Below, in pieces: positions 18,980 to 29,916 of a stretch of 64,000 nucleotides of DNA. The translations under genes were made by a program, and so were the position numbers. Source of the DNA: Shinisaurus crocodilurus (lineage: Eukaryota > Chordata > Lepidosauria > Squamata > Shinisauridae). The notes under the pieces were generated by a model. It made no database searches, was not told the DNA's origin, and saw only the letters and a program-made list of their open reading frames with translations. Within the stretch, counting starts at the first letter, position 1, and each line of letters starts with the position of its first letter. The stretch lies in contig CM037878.1 in assembly GCA_021292165.1 (NCBI GenBank), forward strand, positions 287,852,971-287,916,970, given 5' to 3'.

Positions 18980-20110
18980 CAGTCGGAAACTGCTCCTGGT
19001 CTGCGCCAAAGACATATGACCCCACAGTTCCACCCCGTATGAAGATATCTGGGATTTCGTGACCGACTCTATTACTCTAGTTCCACGTTTACACATTTAT
19101 TTCTGTGTTTTCTATCTTTACCTTCCAGGTGAATGGGGGGGGGGGAAGCCCCCACACGTACCCTCTTATTTCATGGAATGAAATATCTTTAGATTTTTAA
19201 TTAGGCATCTGACTCCTTTCTCGCCTTGCAACAGCTGCCCGAACAAATTCCTTTCGCGCAGCATATGTTCACTTTTAGCCAAAGACCAACAAGTATTAGT
19301 GAGAGAATTAGCTGCTTTTAACAGAATGCCTTTGGCAGAAAGCATTAAGATAAGGTTGGGAAGTAAACACACTTGGCTAGGAGAGGGGAGTCCAATGCAG
19401 GACGAACACATCTCAGAATGAATTTTATAAAAAAGGAAAAGCAAGCCAAGGTGATGAGACATGGTGGAGAACGAGGCTCTTCCATAACAATGTTCCAGCG
19501 GTCTGTGAGCCCAAGGACAAGCACGTCTGCCTTCCCTTCCTGAACCACTTGACTGATACTTGCAGGAAAGGCACTGTCAGGAAACTGAGAGGGAGGTGAA
19601 AGTAATAAACATGTAGTATTTCACCTGAGATAAAGGTCCCGAGCGTGCTCCATTCACCTGGGATAAGTAGTAAGGAAAAGACTCTCGGACGCTGCCTTAC
19701 ACCTAGTCAACATATTGGTCCGTAGCACAGGCATCTTAAATTTTAAACATTTTTCTTTTAATTGACTCATTCATATGTTTGCTGCTTGAATCATTTTGAT
19801 GCCTCTTTTTTTGGTAATTTTTTGTTGTTATTATAATGGTATATGTGTGGGGTGTTGTTTTTTTTAAAAAAAAAAATCAAATTCAAATCATAGAGTAGTA
19901 TCCAATGTTTGTCCTACGTAGAGTAGACCCATTAAAATGAATGGAATGTGCGGTAAGTTAGCTGTGGCGACTCTAAGAGGAAACACTTGTCAGGACACCA
20001 GAGAACAGGAAGTACGGTAAACATTCAGATACAGTCTTGTTTCCACAAACTGGGGGACATCTCGTTAGTGACATAAAGAAAAACTAGGGTTTAATCTGTA
20101 GATTAATCAA
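18980..20110. other. Intron sequence without recognised features
   Basis: About 1.1 kb with an AT-rich stretch near 19740-19890. A minus-strand frame at 19345-19548 was examined and has no recognisable motif. Confidence 0.45.
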
Positions 20111-20112
20111 GA

Positions 20113-20200
20113 TTTGGGGCACAATCCTATGCAAGTTTAGACAGAAAAAAGGCCTACAACTCCCAGCATGCCCCAGCCAGTTGGGAACCCGAACTATCTT
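20113..20200 (+). mobile_element. Harbinger-like MITE, half-element
   Basis: GGGGCACAATCCTATGCAAG, TTTAGACAGAAAAAAGGCC, TACAACTCCCAGCATGCCCC; the second arm is absent. Confidence 0.65.
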
Positions 20201-20392
20201 ATGGCCTTATACAGTGTTTAGGGGGCATAAGATCATTCCCTCTATCGGCATGGACTAGTTTTAATCCACACTGGGCAGAGACTTAAGGAGACTCATTTAT
20301 TTGGGGGCTGTCGTACTTCTCGCATGATGGTTGATAATGTACGACAAACACAAATTAAAAGATGGCCTTTCAACAATTAATGGTTGTGAAGG

Positions 20393-20980
20393 ACTGAGGC
20401 CTACACAGGCTTGAGTTAGTTTGAAGCCTGTAGGCCCAAACATCTCCTGATGGGAGGGGGGCATTCGTAAGTTTCATTTTCCCCTCATGGAGTTAAAAGT
20501 TTCCTTTTCATTGACAGACGTCTCCTTTCCCCCCTAATAAAGTTTCATTTCCCCAGTCTGAGGTCACCTAATTGTAGCCTTCTAGTCCTGGTGAGTGTAT
20601 ATAAAGGGGAGGCAGAAGCAGCGGAGGTGGGGAGAGAAAAGCTGTGTGGAGGAGAGAAACTGCAGGCACCAAGAAGCAGAGTCAGACAGAGAAGCAGAGG
20701 CGGAATATCACTGAAGAATGCAGAAAAGCCAGGGCTAGGCTAGGAGGGAATCTCTATTAAGGTTACAGGTGAAAGAGTAGCTAGGTTAGAGAGAACTGCG
20801 TTATTATTTCTTTTATTTCTATTATACCTGCTTTTTGAAAGTATACAGCTCTATTTGTGTAATTACCTTAAGTTATTGTGAATCTACTATACCAACATTT
20901 ACTAAAGTAAACTGTTGTTACCATTCAGTTGTTTGGAGTGTCTTTTGCCCCACGCCTAAAGCCTAATCCCACGTTACTGG
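20393..20980 (+). mobile_element. Candidate solo LTR
   Basis: Begins TGTGAAGGACTGAGGCC. Has AATAAAGTTTC at 20537, a TATATAAAGGGGAGGC TATA-box motif at 20598 followed by purine-rich sequence, then an AT-rich U5-like stretch near 20800-20930. The right end could not be fixed and no target duplication was found. No gag, pol or env frame is present. Confidence 0.45.
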
Positions 20981-21419
20981 GAAGAGAAGGTAAAAGGCAG
21001 AGAATTGGCATCCTGATACAGGAGGGGCTCTTAAAGAGGCAAAATATCTTTAAGTTGCTGATCAAGGTGTCCTGGTACAGGTGGAACCTTGACAACGGTA
21101 GCTTTCGATTATTAAACTGTAATATGATCTTGCACGGCAATGTCTCAGAAGTACACTTTTACCGAAGTATTGGCAATATGCAAATGCATTTCAGCACAGA
21201 ATTAATTGGTTAAAAAGCAGACCAATGGTGTCACAGTCACTCACTGGTTCCTTGAATTTTTCTCTCTGGTTCTTTGAATTCTCTCCATCTCTCCAGTTCC
21301 TTGAATTTTTGAACCAGCTCCCAAGATAGTCAATCTCTGGCATGCACAGTATTCAAGCCCCACACCCAAAGAAGCAGGGGAGGGAAAGGAATCGGCAGAG
21401 CGGTAAGATGCACACGTAC

Positions 21420-21565
21420 CATGGGTGCCCCACGGTGACCAATAATGGCAGGTTTGGGCCCAAGATCCTTCCTCTCCATGATGCAAGGGGAGTAGATGGT
21501 GAGCGGGACCAGGTACAGCGCAAGGACCACGGCAAAGTAAGCCCCGAACGTCAGCATCTGGGAAG
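21420..21565 (-). CDS. GDPD5: GDPD5 exon: fifth transmembrane segment and start of GDPD domain
   Basis: 146 bp: two bases that complete a Thr codon, then 48 codons ending in phase 0. It reads [19 protein letters not shown], the fifth membrane span, then [20 protein letters not shown] and IIGHRGAPM. The HRGAPM motif opens the glycerophosphodiester phosphodiesterase fold and carries the first catalytic histidine. The acceptor has a pure pyrimidine tract ending CCGCCAG (21566-21572); the donor is GTACGT from 21419. A start at the internal ATG is excluded because the exon extends 5-prime of it in frame with the previous exon. Confidence 0.93.
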
Positions 21566-21647
21566 CTGGCGGAAGAAAAGAGGGGGGGGAGGAGATGAAG
21601 CAGCAGTTTCAGGACCTAGGGCTCCTGAAAAGGGGGGAAGAAGAAAC

Positions 21648-21705
21648 CAAAGCCAGCCTAGCTGGCTGGGGATTATGGGAGTTGTAGTCCAACCAATCTG
21701 GAGGC
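21648..21705 (+). mobile_element. hAT MITE half-element
   Basis: AGCCTAGCTGGCTGGGG, ATTATGGGAGTTGTAGTCCA, ACCAATCTGGAGG: one arm of the family seen complete at 21784-21919. Confidence 0.6.
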
Positions 21706-21783
21706 TGGAGCGTTTTCCCTCTCCCCAAAAAAGGAGGAACAAGAAACCCAAGACCTCCTTGGACATTCAGGAAAACCATACAG

Positions 21784-21919
21784 CAGCCTTCCTCAACCTG
21801 GTGCCCTCCAGAGGTGCTGGACTACAATTCCCATAATCCCCCAGCCAGCTAGGCTGGCTGGGGGGTTATGGGAGTTGTAGTCCAACACCTCTGGAGGGCA
21901 CCAGGTTGAAGAAAGCTGC
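21784..21919. mobile_element. Palindromic hAT MITE (CCTCAACCTGGTG family)
   Basis: CAGCCTTCCTCAACCTGGTG, palindromic centre CCAGCCAGCTAGGCTGGCTG, right arm CACCAGGTTGAAGAAAGCTG. Confidence 0.82.
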
Positions 21920-22331
21920 CATAAAGGCATTCCATGTTTTTTGCACTAGTGTCGTGGACGTGTTCAACACACACGGTTCTGGTTCTCGAATACCTACATC
22001 TGTTTACTAACTCTTCCAATCACCTCTCTCTCTCTCTCTCTTGGAAGAGCAGCGCCCAGCACAACCAACTTCAACAGCTTCCCCAAAAGGCCCTAAAGCT
22101 TTCCTTCTCAGACGCTCTCAACCGTTTCCGTTTGCCAGGAACAGTTCTCGAGATTCCGAATCCCGGCCCTCGCACAAAATTGTGTCCGCACAAGTCGCAA
22201 GTAGTCACCACCGTCCTTCAGGGTTCGGCCTCCTCCCCTGGGATCTCCAGAAACTCTGACTTAAATAGGCATGGGGCCTATTTAAGTGGTAGGCCGGGGC
22301 ACCTTGTCTCCAGTGCAAGTGAAGGTATAAA

Positions 22332-22477
22332 CAGGGCTTTTTTTCTGGTGGAACTCACCGGAACTGAGTTCCAGCACCTTTTCTTCTATTAATTGCATTA
22401 CAATTTAATCGCCATCTACTCCCGAGGAAATGTAATCCAAGAGTTCCGGTACCCTTTTCTCCAGAAAAAAAGCACTG
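22332..22477 (+). mobile_element. 146-bp hAT MITE (copy 2)
   Basis: CAGGGCTTTTTTTCTGGTGG to GAAAAAAAGCACTG, flanked by exact 8-bp repeats GGTATAAA. Reverse-complement identical over all 146 bp to 7476-7621. Confidence 0.93.
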
Positions 22478-23979
22478 GGTATAAATGCAGGCACATGAGT
22501 GTGCCATGCTGCCACATCGCGCATAGGTGGTAGTTTCACGCACTGTGGCTGCTGAGAGATATTCTGAATGATTAAGAATCATGTAGGGCACCACTCCTGC
22601 TGTTGTTTTTTTTTATAGCAATGCCACTGTGTTTGGCTTTGGCAGCAAAGGGAAGGTTCTTATAGAGTAAACGAGTGAGATCCGCAAGAGAAAGTGGCAG
22701 TGTATCATCACACCCTGGCAGGGGTGCTCCTGCTCAGGGCTCCTCCTCCAGGATACTGTAAGTTGTAAGGAGCTCAACATCCTCTCCCCAGTTTTCCAGC
22801 ATTCCTCGAATATTGAGCATTCCCATTTTGCTGTTTTTTAGGGGGAGGGTTGCGCCATTCGGTTTTTTAAAAAGATTTTTGTGTGCGCGCTTTTGCAAAC
22901 TTTTTACCCAGAGCCCGCCGAGACTCCTCTTGTTTCTCAGTGGCCCCGTTTGCCTCCGATCCTGTTGGCACCCACCTCCCGGGTTTGCTATTAGAGGGAG
23001 TGATGTCAACAGCATACAGCCGGCTAGAGTAGCACTTTCAGCAACGAGTTGGCCCTCAGTATGAAAATCGGGAGTGTTATAAGTGTGTCGCTACTTTAAT
23101 CTCCAGGAGGTTGGAGGGTTTGCCTTCTTCTTTTCCTCCCTACTCCGCCACCAGTCTCCTCCTTTGCTACACCTTTCCTCAGCGCCCTAAAGATGAGGTC
23201 GTTCTACATCAGGTGTAAGCCAGACTCCACATACCATCTTCTGTGGTGGGGCCGGCCTTGACAAACCCGAGATCTGGTAGCTGCACAGTGCTTCTCTGTG
23301 CAGGAAAAGCACTTTGAACAAGAGCTGGGAGGCAGGTTTATATTAAGCGTGTTCCAGGGGAGGCATAAAAAAGTAATTTTAAAAAAGGAGAAATGACAGA
23401 TCTTTGCGAAGCAATATTCTCCGACTTACTAACAATGAAAACGTGCAGGGGAAAAAATACCGGTAACAACTAAGGAACAGTAATGCAACAGGCCTCTTTG
23501 GAGAGACACAAATATACAGGTATTTTGCCTAGCCCACGCTACTGCATCATGAAAGTGCAGAATTTATCATCAGGCACAGAATTCAGCATCCTGAGAATCT
23601 TGGCTTAAAAAAAAATAATAACCCAAGTTTCTAGCCCCTGTGGTTATAGTGGGCAAAACCTGGTAAAATCTCAGGGCTGCTGCAGATATAGCCTTCCCAA
23701 TCTCTTTATTTTGGTCAAGGATTAGGGAGTGGGGTATAGGCTCCCATACTCTTACCCACCCACAAGAACTCTTGCTTCCCTTCTCAGTGTTATGCAGTGT
23801 GTTGTATGATTCCTGCACCAAGGAGAACAATAGAATCATGACTATCTGTAACCAAGGTTTCTCTCAAGACGCTTCAAATCCTGGCTAGGCTCCCACCCAA
23901 CACACAAGAGATCCTGCACTCTCCCGCGTCACACATAATTCTGCCCTCTGTGCCAAGCAAAGAACCGGCTGTTACTCAC
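22478..23979. other. Intron sequence without recognised features
   Basis: About 1.5 kb between a MITE and the exon at 23980. Minus-strand frames at 22734-23015 and 23570-23839 show no known domain and no splice support. Confidence 0.45.
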
Positions 23980-24073
23980 TGGCTCTTTCGGCTCTGGCAA
24001 ACTGACCCGATACCAACCAGGACAGAGCTGTGACCGCCACGAGGGCTCCTATATGCAGGAAAGGAGCTGTTGC
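23980..24073 (-). CDS. GDPD5: GDPD5 exon: fourth transmembrane segment
   Basis: 94 bp starting in phase 0 and ending in phase 1. It encodes ATAPFLHIGALVAVTALSW, then LVSGQFARAERA, and one base of the next codon. The match is to roughly residues 159-190 of GDPD5, including the APFLHIGA motif common to GDPD2/4/5. The acceptor is a TTTGTAG above 24073; the donor is GTGAGT from 23979. The next exon supplies CT to finish a Thr codon. Confidence 0.92.
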
Positions 24074-24357
24074 CTACAAATAAAAACAGAGGGATGGAAA
24101 TGGTTAAAAATGCAAATATACCGGCTGCGTGGCGAATGAGAGCAGGGGAGACAAGGGTGAGTCCGAAATCAAATGGAAAGAAAATGACATTCAGTTGGGT
24201 GTAGTACAGCCCTGTTGCTCGGTAACAGCAGAAATTCCTCCCCGCCACCACTCCAACCGGTCTCCCAAGAATTCAATGGGTTAAATTACTTAAAGTCCCC
24301 ATGAGCTGAAGGCCCCAGCCACAGAGGAGGCTGTATCGGAAGGGCCGTCACACAGAG

Positions 24358-24493
24358 CAGTGTTCTCCAACCTTGGGTCCCCAGATGTTTTTGGCCTACA
24401 ACTCCCAGCATGCCCCAGCCAGCGGAGCTGGCTGGGGCATGCTGGGAGTTGTAGGCCAAAAACATCTGGGGACCCCAAGGTTGGAGAACACTG
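24358..24493. mobile_element. Palindromic hAT MITE (TTCTCCAACCTTGGG family)
   Basis: CAGTGTTCTCCAACCTTGGG to GGTTGGAGAACACTG with perfect 8-bp flanking repeats ACACAGAG (24350-24357, 24494-24501). Confidence 0.92.
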
Positions 24494-24910
24494 ACACAGA
24501 GGACGGAGAGCAGCTCCGTTCTCTGTTGCTCCAGAAGGCAGGACCAAAACCAACGGGTGGAAGTTGCAAGGAAGCGGATGTCAGAGGAACATTAGGAGAA
24601 ACTCGCTCATGGGGAAGAGCTGTTCCAACAAGAGGTAGAGGAACTGAAGCAGAGGCTGGGTGGCCTTTATCAGGGCTGCTGCGGTCGCAAGAAGCCTGCA
24701 CTGAGCAGAGGGCTGGAGCAGATGCCCTCAAAGGTCCCGCCCAATCCTGTCCCTGCACGACCTGCTCGCTCTGGATTCGTCTCTCCCTCCAATCAGCCCC
24801 CACAGCAGGTGGATGCTTGGCCGTGCGCCAGGTGTGGTCAGGCCATGCCAGTGCTCCTGTTGCAGCTTACTCGGCTGAGACCTTTTCGCCCAGTCCCTTA
24901 GGAAAATAAG

Positions 24911-25092
24911 AACGCCGGAAGCCGCCTTCTACTGAGTCCGACCGTGGGTCTGTCTAGCCCAGTATTGTTGACACTGACTGGCAGCAATGGTTCTCCCTGC
25001 AGGGTTTCAGGCAGGAGTTTTTCTGGTCCTACGTGGAGATGCCAGGGATCGAACCCTGGGACCTTCTGCATGAGCTATGGCCCCTCTCCCTT
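24911..25092 (-). mobile_element. tRNA-derived SINE
   Basis: Minus strand: GAGAGGGGCCATAGCTCATG, B box GGTTCGATCCC at 25048-25058, TAGGACCAGAAAAACTCC, 3-prime AGAAGGCGGCTTCCG. Confidence 0.78.
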
Positions 25093-25249
25093 CTGCCACA
25101 GTCTGCTCCCAGAGGACATACACCCAGAACAGCAACTCACGCAGAAGTGGGAGGGGAACTCTCTTTTTCTCGTAATACACTCTGAAAATAAAGCAAACCT
25201 TTTCAACTTTCCAACTAAAGCAGCCCTCCAATTTTAATTTGGAGCAGGG

Positions 25250-25497
25250 AAGCCAGCGTGGCGTAGTAGTTAAGAGTGTCGAACAGGGACTCGGGAGATC
25301 TGGGTTCGAGTCCCCACTCAGCCATGAAGCTCACTGGTAGTGACTTGAGGCCAGGCACTGACTCTCAGCCTAGCCTACTTCACAGGGTTGTTGTAAGGAT
25401 AAGGTGGAGAGGAGCAGGAGGATTAGGTAAACCGCCTTGAGTTCCTTGCAGGAAAACATGGCGTGATAGAACTATAATAAATAAATAAATAAATTTC
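25250..25497 (+). mobile_element. CORE/MIR-like SINE
   Basis: GCCAGCGTGGCGTAGTAGTT head, B box GGTTCGAGTCCCC at 25303, GCACTGACTCTCAGCC, CACAGGGTTGTTGTAAGGAT, GTAAACCGCCTTGAGTTCC and an AATAAATAAATA tail. Confidence 0.85.
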
Positions 25498-25555
25498 AGA
25501 GGTTTGGGACACACTGCTCTGCAGCCAGTCACAAGACCCTCTTTCCTGGTCCTTC

Positions 25556-25894
25556 GTGGCTTCTCGTGGGGACCGCAGGCACCCTCGTCCCAGCTGGCCG
25601 GGCTTCCTTGTGGCAACGCCCAATGCGCAGTCAGAAAAGCAGCATCAAAGTCACGAAAAAAACAAAAGCGTCCAAGTCATCCCCATTCAGAAAGATAAGA
25701 CTGCAATCCGCCAACCCACAGATGATAACGAGGCGCAGAACATTGCCATGACAACCGAAGCGCGAGAGGACGACGCCTGTGATGTTTCCACTGAAAACTT
25801 CATCCTCCAGGAAGAGAAAAAAAAAGGAAGCAAGAAAGAGAAACACAACACAAAGCCAGCACATGGGCACTCAAGTATGCGAGAGCAGCCATGC
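25556..25894 (+). other. Unassigned open reading frame, Lys/Glu-rich
   Basis: An open frame reads QVIPIQKDKTAIRQPTDDNE then DVSTENFILQEEKKKGSKKE. Composition is hydrophilic and Lys-rich, with coding-like codon use, but there is no recognised domain, no clear start and no splice context. It may be a LINE ORF1 remnant or chance. The 3-prime end runs into a SINE. Confidence 0.25.
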
Positions 25895-26108
25895 GAAGGG
25901 CTGCAGGTTAGTGTCAGAGTGCCTAGTTTGCATGTAGAAGGTCTCAGGTTCAAACCTTGGCACCTCCAGTTAAAAGGATCGGGGAGGGGGGGGAGGTGAT
26001 GGGGAAGACCCCTTTCTCTGCTGGAGACCCTGGAGAACAGCTGCAGCCAGAGTGGACAAGTCTGGGCTAGATGGACAAACCGTCCGACTCGGTATAAGGC
26101 AGGGTCCA
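25895..26108 (+). mobile_element. tRNA-derived SINE, diverged
   Basis: GAAGGTCTCAGGTTCAAACC (B box), GGAGACCCTGGAGAACAGC, CTGGGCTAGATGGACAAACC, GACTCGGTATAAGGCAG. Confidence 0.7.
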
Positions 26109-26249
26109 TGACTCAGTGGTCCCAGTTTCAGGATTTCCAGGTAGGCCTGGAAAAGACCATCTGCAATGAGGCGGTGTAAAGCAGCAGTGGGCAGACGTCA
26201 GGCTTCCGGTGTCTACTTTGTCCTTAACTAGAACCTCGGGATCTATGAT

Positions 26250-26415
26250 CACGTACACCAGTCGCTGGGGAACATGGGTGGGAGGGTGCTGTTGCACTCA
26301 TGTCCTGCTTGTGGGCTTCCCCGTGGGTAGCTGGTTGGCCGCTGTGTGAACAGAACGCTGGCCTGGATGGACCCTTGGCCTGATCCAGCAGGGCTCTTCT
26401 GATGTTCTTATGGCT
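26250..26415 (+). mobile_element. CR1 LINE 3-prime UTR fragment
   Basis: ACACCAGTCGCTGGGGAACA, TGGGAGGGTGCTGTTGCACT, GCTGTGTGAACAGAACGC, CTTGGCCTGATCCAGCAGGG, TGATGTTCTTATG tail. Confidence 0.8.
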
Positions 26416-26535
26416 GTGGTCGTGAAGCAATTTGGGAGCTGGAAATCCTTGCCAATCTACTGCAAGTCACCCAGAGACGTACCAGTAGATGCAGATCTAC
26501 CTGCTGTCCACCTTAGGTGTATTGTGTATACCCAA

Positions 26536-26650
26536 CCTCCCCCAACCTGGAGCCCTCCAGATGACTTGGAATACGACTCCCGTGGTTGGCTGGGGCATGC
26601 TGGGAGTTGTAGGCCAAAAACATCTGGGGACCCAAGGTTGGAGAACACTG
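26536..26650. mobile_element. Chimeric hAT MITE
   Basis: The left half is of the CCCCCAACCTGGAGCCCTCC family, the right half of the CAAGGTTGGAGAACACTG family, joined at the shared ACTCCC/GGCTGGGGCATGC centre. Confidence 0.65.
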
Positions 26651-27029
26651 GCATAGACCATACTGAGTTAGATGTAACAATGACCTGACTCCGTATCAGG
26701 CATTTGTTCCTAGACTAGCCGTATTAAGCCTCAGGGACAAGACACCCCTTCGCCCGCCAGAGATGTTTGCTAACATTGGGCATATCTGCACGACAAACTT
26801 AAAACCAGTTTGAGTGTCGTTTCCTCTCTCCAGGGAATCTCCTAAGAACTGTAGTTCTGCGAGGAAGAAGATGCGGTGGGCGAGGGGGATTAGCGATCTC
26901 CAATAGAGAGCCCTCGGCACCCTCACCGAACTATACTTCCCAAGATCCTCTGGGGTAAGCCATGATTCTGAAGTGTTGTATATGACAGATCTAAGCTTGC
27001 ATCATTGATGGGCCCCTGAAAGCAGACGC

Positions 27030-27240
27030 ACTTCTCTTGCCTGTCATGGTTAGAGGATGCCAATTAACCTATCCCTCCATGTATTCATCTAAGCGTCTCT
27101 CCTTTGTTAAAGCCATTTGTGTCGGTGTTCCTGACCTTATCCTGCAGCAATGAGTTCCACAGGTTGATGACACAGTGTGTGATTGTAAGGCTTCCTTTTT
27201 GTTTATTTAAAAGTTAGCTACCTATTCATTTCAGGCGATG
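27030..27240 (-). mobile_element. Diverged CR1-like fragment
   Basis: CATTTGTGTCGGTGTTCCTG and CAATGAGTTCCACAGGTTGA resemble the minus strand of CR1 ORF2 ends (compare ATTCCATAGTTTAC near 40448), but heavily diverged. Confidence 0.35.
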
Positions 27241-27392
27241 TCTTTTGGAGAGTAACTTCAAGTTTACCGGTCTCCCAGGCACCACAACTTTATAAAATTC
27301 TATTACTGATCTTCCCAACCCTGCACAAAAAAGAAGCTCCCTATTGTGTGTGTGTGTTTTTTTTAATCCCTCTATTAAGTTAAGACACTTAC

Positions 27393-27491
27393 TTGTAATG
27401 ATATAACTACCATATCCCACTCATCATCCCACAGCTGGGCTACAGAACACATCGTCACGACCATTGATATTAAGGTGGTTACCAACCCAAT
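27393..27491 (-). CDS. GDPD5: GDPD5 exon: third transmembrane segment
   Basis: 99 bp, phase 0-0, encoding 33 residues that start IGLVTTLISMVVTMCS and end VVISLQ. The middle AQLWDDEWDM matches the acidic, Trp-rich extracellular loop of GDPD5. The acceptor is TTGCAG above 27491 and the donor is GTAAGT from 27392. It corresponds to roughly residues 126-158. The third membrane span is the first 18 or so residues. Confidence 0.93.
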
Positions 27492-27559
27492 CTGCAAGGC
27501 AAGATGAGAGATTTTATTATATTTCCTCTCCTATGAGATAAGTGAAGAGTTATGGCTTA

Positions 27560-27725
27560 TTGAAACAAGTTAAGATCAAGCCGCGGTTTCTCATCTTGGC
27601 TTCTTTCAATAAACCATAGTTTAAATTAACCATAAATTTGGCCTGGTTTGGCCATAACAACAAACCGTGGTTAGTTTAAACCAGGAAGTTTGTTGAAACC
27701 AGGATACTTTGTTTACACCGGGATA
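27560..27725. repeat. AACCATGGTTT-type palindromic repeat
   Basis: CTTATTGAAACAAGTTAAG and TTTCAATAAACCATAGTTTA, AACAACAAACCGTGGTTAG, AAACCAGGAAGTTTGTTG. Short inverted units related to the block at 2866. Confidence 0.5.
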
Positions 27726-27729
27726 CTTC

Positions 27730-29540
27730 CAGTCTCCTCCTCACGGCCCCACTGGAGGAGGAGGGGGAGGGAGGCAGGAACCCTCAAGCAAGCTTATTTT
27801 CATGCGGCTTCTGATCTCTGCGGGGCCAGGTGACCAATTTTAATGGCCCACCCACAGAAGCTGATCAGCATGGTTTCCTGATGCTGCTGCGGGAGTTCCC
27901 CACAGATCTGCCAGTGGTGTCCGGCTGAGGCCTTACTTGGAATGAGGAGATAATTCGGGCCATCAATACAATTGCTCCCAAATGTCCCTGGCTGCATTGG
28001 AGAGCTACGTCAGGCTCTTTGGTATTCTGAGAAGCCGAGGGATTTCCATGACTCTATGAGCCTGGCGAAAGGAACTCAGCCGGCGCTGGGAGGAGCCTCC
28101 CAGCATCAGTCGAGCCGGTCTCCTCCTCCACAGGCCTCTCAGTGTCCCCCATCAGGGGCACACAAAGGAAGACTCAGCCAGTGCCGGGAAGAGCAGCCGG
28201 CCTTCCCAGCACCAGCCGAGGATCTGGCCGCCCGCATCTCCGACTGGAGACAGTAGTGGGAATGCCTTTGGGGGGGGCAGCTTGGAGGCCCAGCCCCGCT
28301 CCCCGGAGGAAGCCACGGAGGCTTCGAGGCCCGCACTGGGAGCCCGCGGGGTTCTGCAGCTCTGTGCTAAAACGACGGATCATTGGCGTGAGGTCCAAAC
28401 GGGGCCGACGTGCAATCCAGGTTGAGACAAATAAGCCAGGCAGGGATCCACATCAGGTCTGAATCGGGGCTCAGTCAGTCTTCACCCTGGCTGTGCTCAA
28501 ACTGGGGTTGATCTTCTGCACGTCTGCAGGAGGGAGTGTCTCGGAGCCTCTTTCCTTCCCTGCACCACTAAACAACTGAAAATACCGTAATCTCTGAGTC
28601 AGAGACTGGAACTTTGGGCTTAGTTCGCCTTAGGGGCTTGGGGGGGGGGGTGTCTAACCTAGAGAGCAAGCATACAGCTCCCCAGCAGCAAAAAAAGGTG
28701 ACCAAGAGCAGCATCTTCCGTTGCATTCCCTTCCGACCTCTCCTTCCCTCCCTTCTGCTGTGCGGGGAGAGCAAGAACCCTGCTTCGCTCCACCAGGTGG
28801 GGAAGGAAGATGGAGAACGGGGGGGGGGGGGGCGCCTCTCAGAGCTTGGGAGGGAGGCCGGAAGGAGCAGATACGGCTTCATCACCTTTTTGCTACCTAG
28901 GAGGCGGTGCGAGCTTTCCTGGCCCATGATCAACGCTCCGCTCATTTTGCAAATTAAGCCCCTGAAGAAGCAAGGCCAGAGGGCCCATATTTTAAAGTGA
29001 GGACTACATTCAAAAGGATCCCTTCCATTTTGCTGCTTCTTTAGTGGGAGGTGCAGGATGGGAGGGGGGAACATACAGACTGATGGAATGACCTCTCCTT
29101 AAAAAAAAAAGTGGGGGGAGGTTCAATTAATACCCAGAACTGGCTGATGTAGAGGACTTTTTAAAGCGGGATAGAAAGAAACCGATAAGTTTCGTAGTGA
29201 AGGCATAATCTAATGAGTTTTACTTTGCTTTTGATTCTATCACGAAAAAGACAGCGCAGCAAACCCTTTGGAACATGTTTTTTTTTTTCCCCTCCCCTTC
29301 CTGTCACTCAGACTGAAAGGAAGTGGCTGTGCTATTCCTTTATCTCATCTACCACTTAGATCTGGAGTCCTTTTGTAAAGCCAATGTGCTTTTCATTTAG
29401 AGGGGCGAGAACTGGAAGCAAGAAAAGAATGAACCAGAAAAGACAAATCAGACAGACTTGAGGGTGGCAGAAGATTGCTGGGCATGATCCAAACGCTGGG
29501 AACTTCTCCTGGGAAAGCCCTGCTGAAATGGACACCTAAC
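27730..29540. other. Intron sequence, GC-rich to AT-rich, no recognised gene
   Basis: Includes a weak tandem duplication (CTCAGCCGGCGCTGGGAG at 28076 against CTCAGCCAGTGCCGGGAAG at 28171) and several G tracts (28632, 28820). Open frames at 28568-29074 and 28614-29000 overlap on opposite strands and lack family motifs. Confidence 0.4.
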
Positions 29541-29541
29541 T

Positions 29542-29676
29542 CAGTGTTCTCCAACCTTGGGTCCCCAGATGTTTTTGGCCTACAACTCCCAGCATGCCCC
29601 AGCCAGCGTAGCTGGCTGGGGCATGCTGGGAGTTGTAGGCCAAAAACATCTGGGGACCCAAGGTTGGAGAACACTG
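29542..29676. mobile_element. Palindromic hAT MITE (TTCTCCAACCTTGGG family)
   Basis: 135-bp palindrome with perfect flanking 8-bp repeats ACCTAACT (29534-29541, 29677-29684). Confidence 0.93.
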
Positions 29677-29822
29677 ACCTAACTTGTGCGACAGCAATAC
29701 TGTGCCATCAGCCGGTTCTTGTAACCACGGTGCACAAGTATCTCCCATCATCTCCGGAAGAGCTACCACATGCGACTTAAGGTGGTCTCCACATGGCAGC
29801 CGTAACATATGCGCCAATCCTC

Positions 29823-29881
29823 GCAGTGCAATCCTACCCCACTTTTACTCAAGACGTACGTCCCACTGCGTTTAATGGGGC

Positions 29882-29916
<35 letters not shown>

